The notes under the pieces were generated by a model, which was not told where the DNA came from, made no database searches, and saw only the letters and a list, made by a program, of their open reading frames with translations. From CAZVEE01 sp964625525 (GTDB taxonomy: Bacteria; Pseudomonadota; Alphaproteobacteria; JAJFIK01): a stretch of 15,774 nt of DNA. Position 1 is the stretch's first letter, and each line of letters opens with the position of its first letter. Below are positions 5,602 to 14,020 of this stretch, one piece after another. The stretch covers positions 1-15,774 of the forward strand of contig CAZVEE010000082.1 in the NCBI GenBank assembly GCA_964625525.1, written 5' to 3'. A program made the translations under genes and the position numbers.

Positions 5602-6624
5602 ATGAAGAATCTCGTCACGGGCGGCGCCGGCTTTATCGGCCAGCATCTGGTGCGCCAGCTTCTGGCTCGTGGTGAACAGGTCCGCGTGCTTGATCTTGCG
5701 CGCCCGCGGGAAGCGCCCGCCAGCGTCGAGGTCCTGCACGGCTCTGTCACCGATCCCGAAGCGGTGGCCCACGCGGTGGCGGGCGTGGATTGTGTCTTCC
5801 ACATGGCTGCCAATGCCCATCTCTGGGCCCGCGATAAGTCTGTGTTCAACCGGGTGAACCATCAAGGAACCCAGATCGTCCTGGCGGCGGCCCGCACGGC
5901 CGGCGTCCCGCGCTTCGTGCATACGTCCAGCCTGACAGTGCTGGTGGGCCGCTCCATGCGCGGGGCCGAGCGCCTGGTGAGCGAAGATACACTCGTTCCG
6001 GAAACGGAAATGCTGGGCCCCTATTGCCTGTCTAAATGGCGCGCCGAGGCGGCCGCACGGGCCATGAACGGGCCCGATTGCGCCGTGACCAGCGTCTTGC
6101 CAACCCTGCCCATGGGTCCGGGTGATGAGGGCCTGACCGCCCCAACCCGCATGCTGATCGATCTGGTGAACGGGGCGATCCCGGCCTATCTCGACTGCCT
6201 CCACAACATCATCCATGTGGAAGACGTGGCCGCTGGTCACATCCTTGCCCGGGATCTGGGTGCCGGTGGCGCCCGCTACATCCTGGGCGGCGACACGGTC
6301 AGCATGGGCGATCTGGTGGCGATGCTCGGCAGGCTGACGGCTCTGCCCATGCCCAGCGCCCGCGTGCCTTACGCCCTGGCGCTGGCGGCGGGCCATGTGG
6401 CTGAGTGGATCTCCGACACCATCACCCGCACCCCGCCCCAGGCGCCGCTCACCGGTGTGCGCCTTGCGGGCCGTCCCGTGCGCTTCGACACCACGCGGGC
6501 CCGAACGCAACTGGGCCTCACCCCTCGCCCCGCGCAAGCCGCCTTGCGCGATGCTCTCACCTGGGCGAACGAGGCGGGCCATGTGACCCGCCCGCTACCC
6601 GACCTCTCCGCCGCCCCGCTCTGA
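5602..6624 (+). CDS. hpnA: HpnA, hopanoid-associated NAD(P)-dependent sugar epimerase/dehydrogenase
   Basis: This is a 340-residue extended short-chain dehydrogenase/epimerase. The Rossmann motif TGGAGFIG lies at residues 6-13, a T-S-S segment at 108-110 and the catalytic Y-C-L-S-K at 141-145. Overall resemblance and the hpn neighbourhood point to HpnA, thought to act in building or modifying the hopanoid side chain; the exact reaction is not settled. GGAGGGG sets the start at 5602. The gene follows the PON-like lipoprotein by 13 bases. Its last 30 bases overlap the 3' end of hpnB on the other strand, an arrangement that does not fit the usual co-directional hpnA-hpnB order. Confidence 0.88.
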   Translation: MKNLVTGGAGFIGQHLVRQLLARGEQVRVLDLARPREAPASVEVLHGSVTDPEAVAHAVAGVDCVFHMAANAHLWARDKSVFNRVNHQGTQIVLAAARTAGVPRFVHTSSLTVLVGRSMRGAERLVSEDTLVPETEMLGPYCLSKWRAEAAARAMNGPDCAVTSVLPTLPMGPGDEGLTAPTRMLIDLVNGAIPAYLDCLHNIIHVEDVAAGHILARDLGAGGARYILGGDTVSMGDLVAMLGRLTALPMPSARVPYALALAAGHVAEWISDTITRTPPQAPLTGVRLAGRPVRFDTTRARTQLGLTPRPAQAALRDALTWANEAGHVTRPLPDLSAAPL

Positions 6625-7806
6625 ATGTGATCCTGTCAGATGCGAGTAACTGCGGCCTTTCCACTGGCCACCGCGCCCTTGCCAATGCTTCAATGCGCTC
6701 GTCAGTGTCATGAGCATATAAAGAAACGCCGCCACAGGCAGCATCAACCCACGCCAAGCCCCCTGGCCATAAACCCACGCCATCGGCGCATAGGCCACGA
6801 CCATGGCCGCCCAGGTGAGCGCCGCCACCACGCCCGCGCCAGTCTGCCCATGCCAGGGCGTCGTCACGCTGACCACAGGCGGTACCAGATACACGAGCCC
6901 CATGCCCAGCACGGTCCCGGCGAGCAGCCAGGCCGAGTGCCCAAGCTGCGCAAACGCCGTGCGCGCCACCATGGTCCACACCGACGCCAATGACCGATTG
7001 TCCCGCCGCGACACCACCTCATGAGTGAGACCCAGCCAGATACTCCGCCGCCGCGCGGAAACCTTCAGCAATCGCGCCAGAGCACAATCGTCAATCAGCG
7101 CGTCGCGCATAGCCTCAAACCCGCCCGCCTCCAGAAACGCCGTTCGGCGCACCAGCATGCAGCCGCCTGCTGCGCCCGCCGTCATGGAGGCCTGATCATT
7201 GACGCGCGGAAACGGATAAAGCTTCTGAAAGAAAAACACGAATGCGGGTATCAGCAGTCGCCCCCACAGCCCGCGCGAGTCCAACTTCGCCATCAGCGAC
7301 ACCAGCGCCCGGCCCTCGTCCTGCGCTTTCTCCACCAGCCGCGCCAGCACATCCGGCCCGTGCACAATGTCCGCATCCGTGAACAACACGTAACGCGCGT
7401 CGGGCGCCAGCGCCAAACTCGCCGCAAGGCCCGCCCGTTGCGCGGCCGTTTTCCCGGTCCATCCCGGCGCCAGCGGAGGCGCGCTCAGCACCTCCAGCCG
7501 ATGCGGGCTTGCTGCTGCCGCGGCGACGCCGCGCGCGACATCCGCCGTGCCGTCGCTGCTGCCGTCATCCACCAGGATCACACTGAAGCGGCCTGGATAG
7601 CGGCTCGCCATCAGGCTTTCGATGCTGTCCCCGATCACATCCGCCTCATCGCGTGCCGGGATCACGGCCACCACCTCCGGCCAGGCGAGGCGGGGGCGCA
7701 CGCACGCACGCAACCACTGGTCAGCCCACCAGAACCGGCCATGGGCCAGCAACAGCACCGCCCACACACCAGCACTCAGCACCGAGAGCACCATCAGCCC
7801 ACTCAT
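6595..7806 (-). CDS. hpnB: HpnB, hopene-associated glycosyltransferase (GT2 family)
   Basis: This is a 403-residue membrane-bound family 2 glycosyltransferase. An N-terminal membrane segment (about residues 1-22) precedes a GT-A domain with VVAVIPARDEA, VDDGSSDGT (Asp80-Asp81) and the metal-binding TDAD motif (Asp144, Asp146). About three membrane segments lie near the C-terminus. The profile matches HpnB; the acceptor is presumed to be a hopanoid intermediate. The ATG at 7804-7806 is chosen for GGGAGGGA just upstream; an in-frame ATG at 7854 lacks support. The gene is transcribed against hpnA and away from hpnC, so it must have its own promoter in 7807-7982. It ends inside hpnA. Confidence 0.9.
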   Translation of the reverse strand: MSGLMVLSVLSAGVWAVLLLAHGRFWWADQWLRACVRPRLAWPEVVAVIPARDEADVIGDSIESLMASRYPGRFSVILVDDGSSDGTADVARGVAAAAASPHRLEVLSAPPLAPGWTGKTAAQRAGLAASLALAPDARYVLFTDADIVHGPDVLARLVEKAQDEGRALVSLMAKLDSRGLWGRLLIPAFVFFFQKLYPFPRVNDQASMTAGAAGGCMLVRRTAFLEAGGFEAMRDALIDDCALARLLKVSARRRSIWLGLTHEVVSRRDNRSLASVWTMVARTAFAQLGHSAWLLAGTVLGMGLVYLVPPVVSVTTPWHGQTGAGVVAALTWAAMVVAYAPMAWVYGQGAWRGLMLPVAAFLYMLMTLTSALKHWQGRGGQWKGRSYSHLTGSHSERGGGEVG

Positions 7807-7982
7807 GCGTCTCCCTCCCTTTTCGGCCGGCCCGCACCGGATGACATGGCTCAATGATCGACACGTGCCGGTGTGACACGAGCTTCAAACCCGCCCGGCT
7901 CTCTTGTGTCCTGTGTCATGGGGCTTTAGGGTTCTTGGGTTATTCAGCGGCGGACTCCTCGGCACCCATGCGCAAGCTTGAC
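7807..7982. promoter_or_regulatory. Divergent hpnB / hpnC promoter region
   Basis: These 176 bases separate two divergently transcribed hopanoid genes and must carry both promoters. An inverted repeat TGACAC (7874-7879) with GTGTCA (7913-7918) is the only symmetrical element I noted. No confident -35/-10 assignment was possible. Confidence 0.4.
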
Positions 7983-8885
7983 ATGACTTCGACAGCCCGT
8001 GTCTCCCACGAAAGCGCGCCCCTGCCCCACGCGGCGGGCCCTGAAACCCCGTCCGGCAAAGGCGCCGACGACGAGAATTTTCCCGTCGGCTCGTTCCTGT
8101 TGCCGGCCCATCTGCGTCCTCATGTGGCCCGCTTTTATGCCTTCGCCCGCGCCGCCGACGATATCGCCGATAATCCGGATCTGCGCGCCGAAGACAAGAT
8201 CGACCGGCTCGATGCGTTAGAGAGCGCCCTCACTGGCGCTCCCGGTTATGACCAGGGTTACGAAAAAGCCACCGCCTTGCGCGCCAGCCTCGCCGAGACC
8301 GGCGTCACGGACCGCCATGCGCGCGACCTGCTTGCCGCCTTTCGTCAGGATGCGGTGAAATTGCGCTATGCCAATTGGCGCGAGGTTCTGGACTATTGCG
8401 AAGTGTCCGCCAACCCGGTCGGCCGCTATCTCCTCGATCTCCATGGTGAGCCGACGGTCACGTACAAATATTCCGATGCTCTGTGTACAATCCTGCAACT
8501 TCTGAACCACATGCAGGACTGCGGCGATGACTATCGCGAGATGCACCGGGTCTATCTGCCGTGCGATTGGATGAGCCAAGAGGGCGTCTCCGTCGCTGAT
8601 CTTGATAATAAGGCGCTGGAGCCAGGCATGCGCCGGGTGCTCGACCGCTGCCTCGATGAAGTGGATATCCTGTTCAAAGACGCTGATCAGTTGGCCGGCG
8701 CCTTGCGCAGTCGGCGGCTGTCCATGGAGTCCGCAGTCATCGTGCATCTGGCGCATAAGCTCACCGCACGCCTGCGCCATGGCGATCCCCTGGCCAGCCG
8801 CATCGCACTGACCAAAACCGACTTCGTGATCTGTGGACTGACGGGCATTCTGGAAGGCCTGTTCGGAACAAAGCGCCAGCCATGA
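7983..8885 (+). CDS. hpnC: HpnC, hydroxysqualene synthase
   Basis: This is a 300-residue trans-isoprenyl diphosphate synthase-like protein of the squalene/phytoene synthase fold. It carries the HpnC-typical DDENFPV segment (29-35), the first Asp-rich motif DDIAD (59-63) and the second metal-binding region NHMQDCGDDY...RVYLP (175-193), where phytoene synthases have a different spacing. HpnC converts presqualene diphosphate to hydroxysqualene. The start is uncertain: ATG at 7983 and ATG at 7968 both lack a clear Shine-Dalgarno, and 7983 gives the more family-like N-terminus. It is the first gene of the plus-strand hpnC-D-E-G run and overlaps hpnD by 4 bases (ATGA). Confidence 0.92.
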   Translation: MTSTARVSHESAPLPHAAGPETPSGKGADDENFPVGSFLLPAHLRPHVARFYAFARAADDIADNPDLRAEDKIDRLDALESALTGAPGYDQGYEKATALRASLAETGVTDRHARDLLAAFRQDAVKLRYANWREVLDYCEVSANPVGRYLLDLHGEPTVTYKYSDALCTILQLLNHMQDCGDDYREMHRVYLPCDWMSQEGVSVADLDNKALEPGMRRVLDRCLDEVDILFKDADQLAGALRSRRLSMESAVIVHLAHKLTARLRHGDPLASRIALTKTDFVICGLTGILEGLFGTKRQP

Positions 8886-9772
8886 CCGCTCCGTCCGCCG
8901 TACCCACTCCGCTCTCGCTTGATGAGGCCAAGGCCCATGCCCGCGCGGTGGTCGACCGTTCCGGCACCTCGTTTGGCCTGGGCATGCGTATTCTCCCGCG
9001 CGAGCGCCGCGAGGCCATGTACGCCATCTACGCCTTCTGCCGGGAAATCGACGACATTGCCGACGAAGACGGGACGCCTCAGGAAAAGCATGCGGCCCTC
9101 GACGCGTGGCGCACCGAAATTGACGCCCTGTATGATGGGCGCGCGACCATGCCCACGGCTGTGGCGCTCGCGCCGGCCATCGCCACCTACGGCCTCGACA
9201 AGCAGGAATTCATCCTGCTGATCGAAGGCATGGAGATGGATGCGGATGGTCCGATCCAAGCCCCCGACATGGACACCCTGCTCGCCTATTGCCGCCGCGT
9301 CGCCGGCGCGGTGGGCATGCTCTCCATGCCTGTATTCGGCGCCCCGGCCGGTGCCGCCTCTGATCGCTTCGCCCTGGCACTGGGCGATGCGTTGCAGCTC
9401 ACCAATATCCTCCGCGATGTGCGCACCGACGCCGCCATCGACCGGCTGTATCTGCCGAAAGAGCTGTTGCTCAAGCACGGCATTTACGGCACTGACCCGC
9501 ACACGGTCGCCCACCATCCCCAGGTCACGGCAGTCAGCAAAGAGTTGGGCGAAACAGCCCGCGCCCGCTTCGACGAGGCGCGCACCGCCATTCGCGATCT
9601 TGACTGGCGCGTGCTGCGCCCGGCGCTCCTCATGTGGGGCATGTACGAAGTGACCTTGTCGCGCCTCGAAGCGCGCGGCTTCGCCCTCGACAACGGCCCG
9701 GTAAAGCTCTCAACCTTTGAGAAGCTCTTCATTGCCCTGCGTTACGCGGTCGCGCCGCCCTTAGAGGCCTGA
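8882..9772 (+). CDS. hpnD: HpnD, presqualene diphosphate synthase
   Basis: This is a 296-residue enzyme of the squalene/phytoene synthase family that joins two farnesyl diphosphates to presqualene diphosphate. The motifs are DDIADE (57-62) and QLTNILRDVRTD...RLYLP (172-192), with Arg178-Asp179 and Asp183 in the second metal site. Length is normal. It starts within the hpnC stop codon (ATGA), so translation is coupled. Together with HpnC and HpnE it makes squalene without a eukaryote-type squalene synthase. Confidence 0.95.
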   Translation: MTAPSAVPTPLSLDEAKAHARAVVDRSGTSFGLGMRILPRERREAMYAIYAFCREIDDIADEDGTPQEKHAALDAWRTEIDALYDGRATMPTAVALAPAIATYGLDKQEFILLIEGMEMDADGPIQAPDMDTLLAYCRRVAGAVGMLSMPVFGAPAGAASDRFALALGDALQLTNILRDVRTDAAIDRLYLPKELLLKHGIYGTDPHTVAHHPQVTAVSKELGETARARFDEARTAIRDLDWRVLRPALLMWGMYEVTLSRLEARGFALDNGPVKLSTFEKLFIALRYAVAPPLEA

Positions 9773-9777
9773 TCTCC

Positions 9778-11028
9778 ATGGGCCGTACACATATCATTGG
9801 CGCAGGGCTCGCGGGCCTGTCGACAGCGGTGCGCCTGACGCAGGCGGGCCATGATGTGCGCCTTTACGAGGCGGCCGGACAGGCGGGCGGGCGCTGCCGC
9901 TCCTATCACGATAAAGCCCTCGGCACACTGATCGATAACGGCAATCATCTGATCATGAGCGGCAACCGCTCCGCCACCGCGTTCCTGGAAACAATTGGCG
10001 CGCGGGACACGATGATTGAGCCGCCCCGGGCCGTCTTTCCTTTCGTGGACGTGAAGAATGGGGCGCGCTGGAGCCTGCGCCCCAATGCGGGGCCTCTGCC
10101 CTGGTGGGTCTTCGCGCCCTCGCGCCGGGTACCGGATACAAAGCTCACGGATTACTTTGAAGGTGTGAACGTGGCGCTGGCCTCACGCGAGCGCACCGTG
10201 GCCGATGTGCTGGCCACGGACGGTCCCCTCTACACCCGCTTCTGGGAACCGCTGGTGCTGGCGGCCCTCAACACGACCGCCGATGACGGCGCCGCCTGCC
10301 TGCTCTGGACGGTCTTGAGCGAGACGTTCCTCAAGGGCGAGGCCGCTTGCCGTCCGCTCATCGCCCGCGATGGCTTGGGGCCCAGTTTCATCGATCCCGC
10401 GCTTGCCTATCTGGCGGCCCGCGGCACCACGCCTGACTATGCGCGCCGTTTGACTCATCTCGATATTCATCAAGGCCGGGTGACCACGCTTCATTTCCAC
10501 AACGGCCCAGAAACGGTAGAACCGGACGAAACCGTCGTTTTGGCCTTGCCGGCCGCACGCGCGGGCCAAATCCTGCCCGATCTCGATCCGCCTGGAGATG
10601 GCGGCGTCATTGTCAATGTGCACTACCGCCTGGATGAGCCGGTGGCCGATCCGGCGGAGGCGCCCTTTATCGGCCTGATCAATTCGCCTGTGCACTGGGT
10701 CTTTACCCGCGGGCATATCGTCAGCCTGACGATCAGTGCTGCAGGCACCCTGGCGGACGGCGCAGCAGAAGCGCTCGCACCTCAGCTCTGGCCGGACACC
10801 GCCATGGCGCTCGGTCTCGGCGATCGCACCTATGCGGACGCCCGGGTCATCAAGGAAAAGCGCGCCACCTTCGACCAGTCTCCGGCTGGCATCGCCAAGC
10901 GCAAAGGACCGGACACGGCCTATACCAATCTCGTGCTGGCCGGCGATTGGACCAATACGGGCCTGCCCGCAACGATCGAAGGCGCGATCCGCTCCGGCGA
11001 GCGGGCCGCTGCGCGGCTGATGTCCTGA
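9778..11028 (+). CDS. hpnE: HpnE, hydroxysqualene dehydroxylase (FAD-dependent)
   Basis: This is a 416-residue flavoprotein of the amine-oxidase/phytoene-desaturase fold that reduces hydroxysqualene to squalene. The N-terminal dinucleotide-binding motif IIGAGLAGLSTA begins at residue 6. The C-terminal FAD-contacting segment VLAGDWTNTGLPATIEGAI (386-404) is characteristic of HpnE. It starts 5 bases after the hpnD stop, with AGAGG at 9763-9767 as the likely ribosome site. In many hpn clusters squalene-hopene cyclase follows hpnE; here hpnG follows directly. Confidence 0.94.
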   Translation: MGRTHIIGAGLAGLSTAVRLTQAGHDVRLYEAAGQAGGRCRSYHDKALGTLIDNGNHLIMSGNRSATAFLETIGARDTMIEPPRAVFPFVDVKNGARWSLRPNAGPLPWWVFAPSRRVPDTKLTDYFEGVNVALASRERTVADVLATDGPLYTRFWEPLVLAALNTTADDGAACLLWTVLSETFLKGEAACRPLIARDGLGPSFIDPALAYLAARGTTPDYARRLTHLDIHQGRVTTLHFHNGPETVEPDETVVLALPAARAGQILPDLDPPGDGGVIVNVHYRLDEPVADPAEAPFIGLINSPVHWVFTRGHIVSLTISAAGTLADGAAEALAPQLWPDTAMALGLGDRTYADARVIKEKRATFDQSPAGIAKRKGPDTAYTNLVLAGDWTNTGLPATIEGAIRSGERAAARLMS

Positions 11029-11071
11029 CGCAATGCGGGCCACGCACGCCAGCAAGAAAGGCATTCAGGCC

Positions 11072-11773
11072 ATGGCCAACGGATTTCTCGGACTCATCTG
11101 TGGACTGAAAAGCGAGGCGGAGAGCCTGGGGCCGCTCGTACGCGACCCACGCCTGCGGGTCGCGGTGTCCGGCGCTCATGCGGGCCGCGCCGCATCCCAT
11201 GCCCGCACATTGGTCGATGAGGGCGCCACCGGCCTGCTCACCTATGGCGTTTCCGGCGGCCTCTCCTCCCTGGTCAGCCCCGGTGATCTCATCGCCGTCA
11301 CGGATGTCGTGACGGAAACAGAACGGTGGGCGGCGACAGAGCGTTGGACCGAGATCCTGGGTTCGGCCGCATTGCCAGAAGGCCTCGCGCTCCATTACGG
11401 CTCGGTTCTGGGCAGTGACCGGATCATCGGTGATCAGATGGAAAAGCAACGGCTCGGTGCCGCCTCTGGGGCGCTGGCGGTCGATATGGAGAGCCACAGC
11501 GTCGCACGGGTGGCGGCAGAAGCGGGTTTGCCGTTTGGCGGTTTGCGCGCCGTGGCCGACGGGCATGATCAGATGATCCCGCCGTCCGCCGCCCATGGGG
11601 TGGCCAGTGATGGCTCCGTGCGCCCCTGGGCGGTGATTGCGGCCGCCCTGAGGCGACCGGCCGATTTTGTGGATTTGATCCGCGTCGGGCGCGCAAGTGC
11701 GCGCGCCCACAATGCGCTAGGCCGCTGCGCCGGACACGTCCTCCCGCGCCTTCTTGGGGTCATGCACGTCTGA
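11072..11773 (+). CDS. hpnG: HpnG, adenosylhopane nucleosidase/phosphorylase
   Basis: This is a 233-residue member of the nucleoside phosphorylase (PNP/UDP) superfamily. TYGVSGGL (57-64) is the phosphate/ribose-binding type loop. AVDMESHSVA (136-145), with Met139-Glu140, matches the ribose-contacting motif, and Asp163 in VADG is a candidate base-contacting residue. HpnG releases adenine from adenosylhopane to give ribosylhopane or its phosphate. The start at 11072 is preferred because the residues before it are not family-like; an in-frame ATG at 11033 would add 13 residues. The 3' end overlaps hpnH, on the other strand, by 57 bases. Confidence 0.9.
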   Translation: MANGFLGLICGLKSEAESLGPLVRDPRLRVAVSGAHAGRAASHARTLVDEGATGLLTYGVSGGLSSLVSPGDLIAVTDVVTETERWAATERWTEILGSAALPEGLALHYGSVLGSDRIIGDQMEKQRLGAASGALAVDMESHSVARVAAEAGLPFGGLRAVADGHDQMIPPSAAHGVASDGSVRPWAVIAAALRRPADFVDLIRVGRASARAHNALGRCAGHVLPRLLGVMHV

Positions 11774-12862
11774 AAGCTGCTCTTTGACAATCTCTTCGTG
11801 CACGAACTGCGCCGGACGCTGATTAGACATATCGATTTCCGGCGCCATCGGACCATCCAGGCGCGGCCCCCGCAGGCCCACCCAGAACGTCTTCAGCGGA
11901 TTATCAAGCGCGTCCTGCGCCGCCGTGGGCTCATAGCCGCAATGGGCCATGCAATCGGCGCACTTCTCATACGCACCAGTGCCGTAGGAATCCCAATCGG
12001 TCTCTTCCATCAGCTCCTTGAAGGTAGAGACATACCCTTCATTGAGCAGGTAGCACGGGCGCTGCCAGCCGAAAATGTTCCGGGTCGGCATGCCCCAAGG
12101 TGTACACTTGTAGCTCTGGTTACCGGTCAGGAAGTCGATATAGAGCGACGAATGGCTCAGGTTCCAGTTGCGTCCTTCACCCAGCTTGAAGATGTCGCGG
12201 AACAGGTTCTTGGTCTTCTGCCGGCTGAGGAAGTGCGCCTGATCCGGCGCGCGCTCATAGGCATAGCCTGGCGACATGGTGATGCCGACGCCCAGTTCCG
12301 TGCAGTAGTCCAGGAATTCCGCGACCCGCTCCGGCACCGCGCCGTCGAAGATCGTGGCATTGGCGTTGACCGTGAAGCCTTTTTCCTTAGCCACTTTGAT
12401 GGCCTTGATGGCACGATCAAACACACCGTCCTGGCACACGGCCTTGTCATGCTCTTCACGCAGACCATCCAGGTGCACCGAGAAGAACAGATACTGGGAC
12501 GGCTCGAACAAATGCAGCTTCTTCTCAAGCAGCAGAGCGTTCGTGCACAACGACACATATTTGCGCCGCGCGACGATGCCTTTAACGATCTCGCCAATCT
12601 CCTTGTGCAGGAGCGGCTCACCGCCGGGGATCGCCACCATGGGAGCACCACACTCGTCCACGGCTTCCAAGCATTCTTCCACTGACAGGCGCTTGTTCAG
12701 GATCGGATCGGGATAATCGATCTTCCCGCACCCCGCGCAAGCCAGATTGCAGCGAAACAGAGGCTCTAGCATGAGCACGAGCGGGTAGCGCTTACGCCCC
12801 ATCAGCTTTTGCTTGAGGATGTAAGCACCGACCTTCATTTGTTGTAAAAGCGGGACGCCCAC
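11717..12862 (-). CDS. hpnH: HpnH, radical-SAM adenosylhopane synthase
   Basis: This is a 381-residue radical-SAM enzyme that adds the 5'-deoxyadenosyl group to diploptene, the first side-chain step of C35 hopanoids. The [4Fe-4S] motif FRCNLACAGC has Cys38, Cys42 and Cys45. A Cys-rich segment near the C-terminus (EKCADCMAHCGYEP) is typical of the family. The start is a GTG at 12860-12862 (then GVPLLQQMKVGAY), backed by AGGAGGGG just upstream and by the usual HpnH N-terminus; an in-frame ATG at 12943 would add 27 unlikely residues. The gene runs against hpnG, overlapping its 3' end, and follows ispH on the same strand after 95 bases. Confidence 0.95.
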   Translation of the reverse strand: MGVPLLQQMKVGAYILKQKLMGRKRYPLVLMLEPLFRCNLACAGCGKIDYPDPILNKRLSVEECLEAVDECGAPMVAIPGGEPLLHKEIGEIVKGIVARRKYVSLCTNALLLEKKLHLFEPSQYLFFSVHLDGLREEHDKAVCQDGVFDRAIKAIKVAKEKGFTVNANATIFDGAVPERVAEFLDYCTELGVGITMSPGYAYERAPDQAHFLSRQKTKNLFRDIFKLGEGRNWNLSHSSLYIDFLTGNQSYKCTPWGMPTRNIFGWQRPCYLLNEGYVSTFKELMEETDWDSYGTGAYEKCADCMAHCGYEPTAAQDALDNPLKTFWVGLRGPRLDGPMAPEIDMSNQRPAQFVHEEIVKEQLSDVHDPKKAREDVSGAAA

Positions 12863-12904
12863 GAGCCCCTCCTTTCCTCTGTATACGGTTGATCGACTGT
12901 TCAG

Positions 12905-12954
12905 CCCGCTGACCGGCGCCCCGGTTCCGGGGGGGCCGGTCACGTCTCAGCGGG
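12905..12954 (-). other. Large intercistronic hairpin between ispH and hpnH
   Basis: The core stem TGACCGGC (12910-12917) pairs perfectly with GCCGGTCA (12935-12942). A CCCC/GGGG extension lies inside (12919-12922 with 12931-12934), and CCCGC (12905-12909) pairs with GCGGG (12950-12954) outside. No T-tract follows on the minus strand, so read-through to hpnH is plausible. The structure could attenuate transcription or mark an RNA processing site. Confidence 0.6.
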
Positions 12955-12957
12955 GTC

Positions 12958-13944
12958 TTACTCGCTGCCCCAAGAGGCAATGCTGCCTTCCACTTGGGGA
13001 ACATCCGCGAGGACGGCCGGCAGCTTGAAGTGCACGCTTTCTTCGATGCCCTTCAGCGTTTCGACCGTGACGTCGTAATCCTCACGCAACCGCGTGATGA
13101 CGCCTTGCACCAGCGTTTCCGGTGCCGAGGCTCCGGCGGTGATCCCCACCCGCTCTTTCCCGTCGAGCCAAGCGGGGTCCATCGCGTCCGCATCCGGGAT
13201 CAGATAGCTCGGCACGCCGAGCTGTTCGCCGATTTCCCGCAGGCGGTTGGAGTTGGAGCTGTTATGCGCACCGACCACCAACAGCAGGTCGCACTCTTTC
13301 GCCAGTTCCAGCACCGCCGTCTGGCGGTTCTGGGTGGCGTAGCAGATATCGCGCGTGTCCGGTCCGACAATGTTCGGGAAGCGGGCCTTCAGCGCGGTGA
13401 TGACATCACGGGTGTCGTTCACGCTCAAGGTCGTCTGTGTCACATAGGCCACCCGGTCCGGATCAGAGACCGTCAGCGTCTCCACATCTTCCGGCTCGGA
13501 TACCACATGCACCGTCCCCGGGATCTGGCCCAGCGTGCCCACAACTTCCGGGTGCCCCAAATGGCCGATCAGCACCACTTCGTAGCCCTTGGCCACATAG
13601 CGCTGCCCTTCCTTGTGCACTTTCGTCACCAGCGGACAGGTGGCGTCGATCACGTCCAGGTCCCGCAATTGCGAGTCATCTTCCACTTTCTGCGCCACGC
13701 CATGGGCACTGAAAATGGTCACGGCACCGGTTGGCACCTCGTCCACTTCTTCCACGAAAATGGCGCCCTGTTCCTTCAGGGTCTCCACCACATGTTTGTT
13801 GTGCACGATTTCGTGGCGCACATAAACCGGCGCGCCATATTTGGCGAGCGCCCGTTCCACAATGTCGATGGCCCGTTCTACGCCGGCGCAGAAGCCGCGC
13901 GGCTTGGCCAGAATGACGGTCAGCGGTCGTTTCGCGTCAACCAT
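12958..13944 (-). CDS. ispH: IspH, 4-hydroxy-3-methylbut-2-enyl diphosphate reductase
   Basis: This is a 328-residue iron-sulfur enzyme that makes IPP and DMAPP in the last MEP step. The three cluster cysteines are present: Cys19 (PRGFCAG), Cys103 (DATCPLV) and Cys201 (DICYATQ). The active-site histidines lie in EIVHNK (His48), SAHGV (His81) and LGHPEVVGT (His121), with Glu123. HNSSNSNR (227-234) binds the diphosphate. The start at 13944 is set by GAGGGG about 7 bases upstream. It is upstream of hpnH on the same strand and probably co-transcribed with it, linking precursor supply to hopanoid synthesis. Confidence 0.97.
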   Translation of the reverse strand: MVDAKRPLTVILAKPRGFCAGVERAIDIVERALAKYGAPVYVRHEIVHNKHVVETLKEQGAIFVEEVDEVPTGAVTIFSAHGVAQKVEDDSQLRDLDVIDATCPLVTKVHKEGQRYVAKGYEVVLIGHLGHPEVVGTLGQIPGTVHVVSEPEDVETLTVSDPDRVAYVTQTTLSVNDTRDVITALKARFPNIVGPDTRDICYATQNRQTAVLELAKECDLLLVVGAHNSSNSNRLREIGEQLGVPSYLIPDADAMDPAWLDGKERVGITAGASAPETLVQGVITRLREDYDVTVETLKGIEESVHFKLPAVLADVPQVEGSIASWGSE

Positions 13945-14020
13945 GGAGTTCCCCTCAGTCTGCGATGGGCCTGCCTGCATCATCTCTCACCGTCACGCCC
14001 CAGCGGCGAGCGCCAGCGCG

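Noticed and set aside
5578..6582. Minus-strand open frame opposite hpnA
   Set aside because: It is low in hydrophobic residues and rich in His/Gly/Arg, with no recognisable domain, while hpnA on the other strand is clear.
11798..12685. Plus-strand open frame antisense to hpnH
   Set aside because: hpnH on the minus strand has the radical-SAM motif and a strong ribosome site; the opposite frame has neither motif nor start signal.
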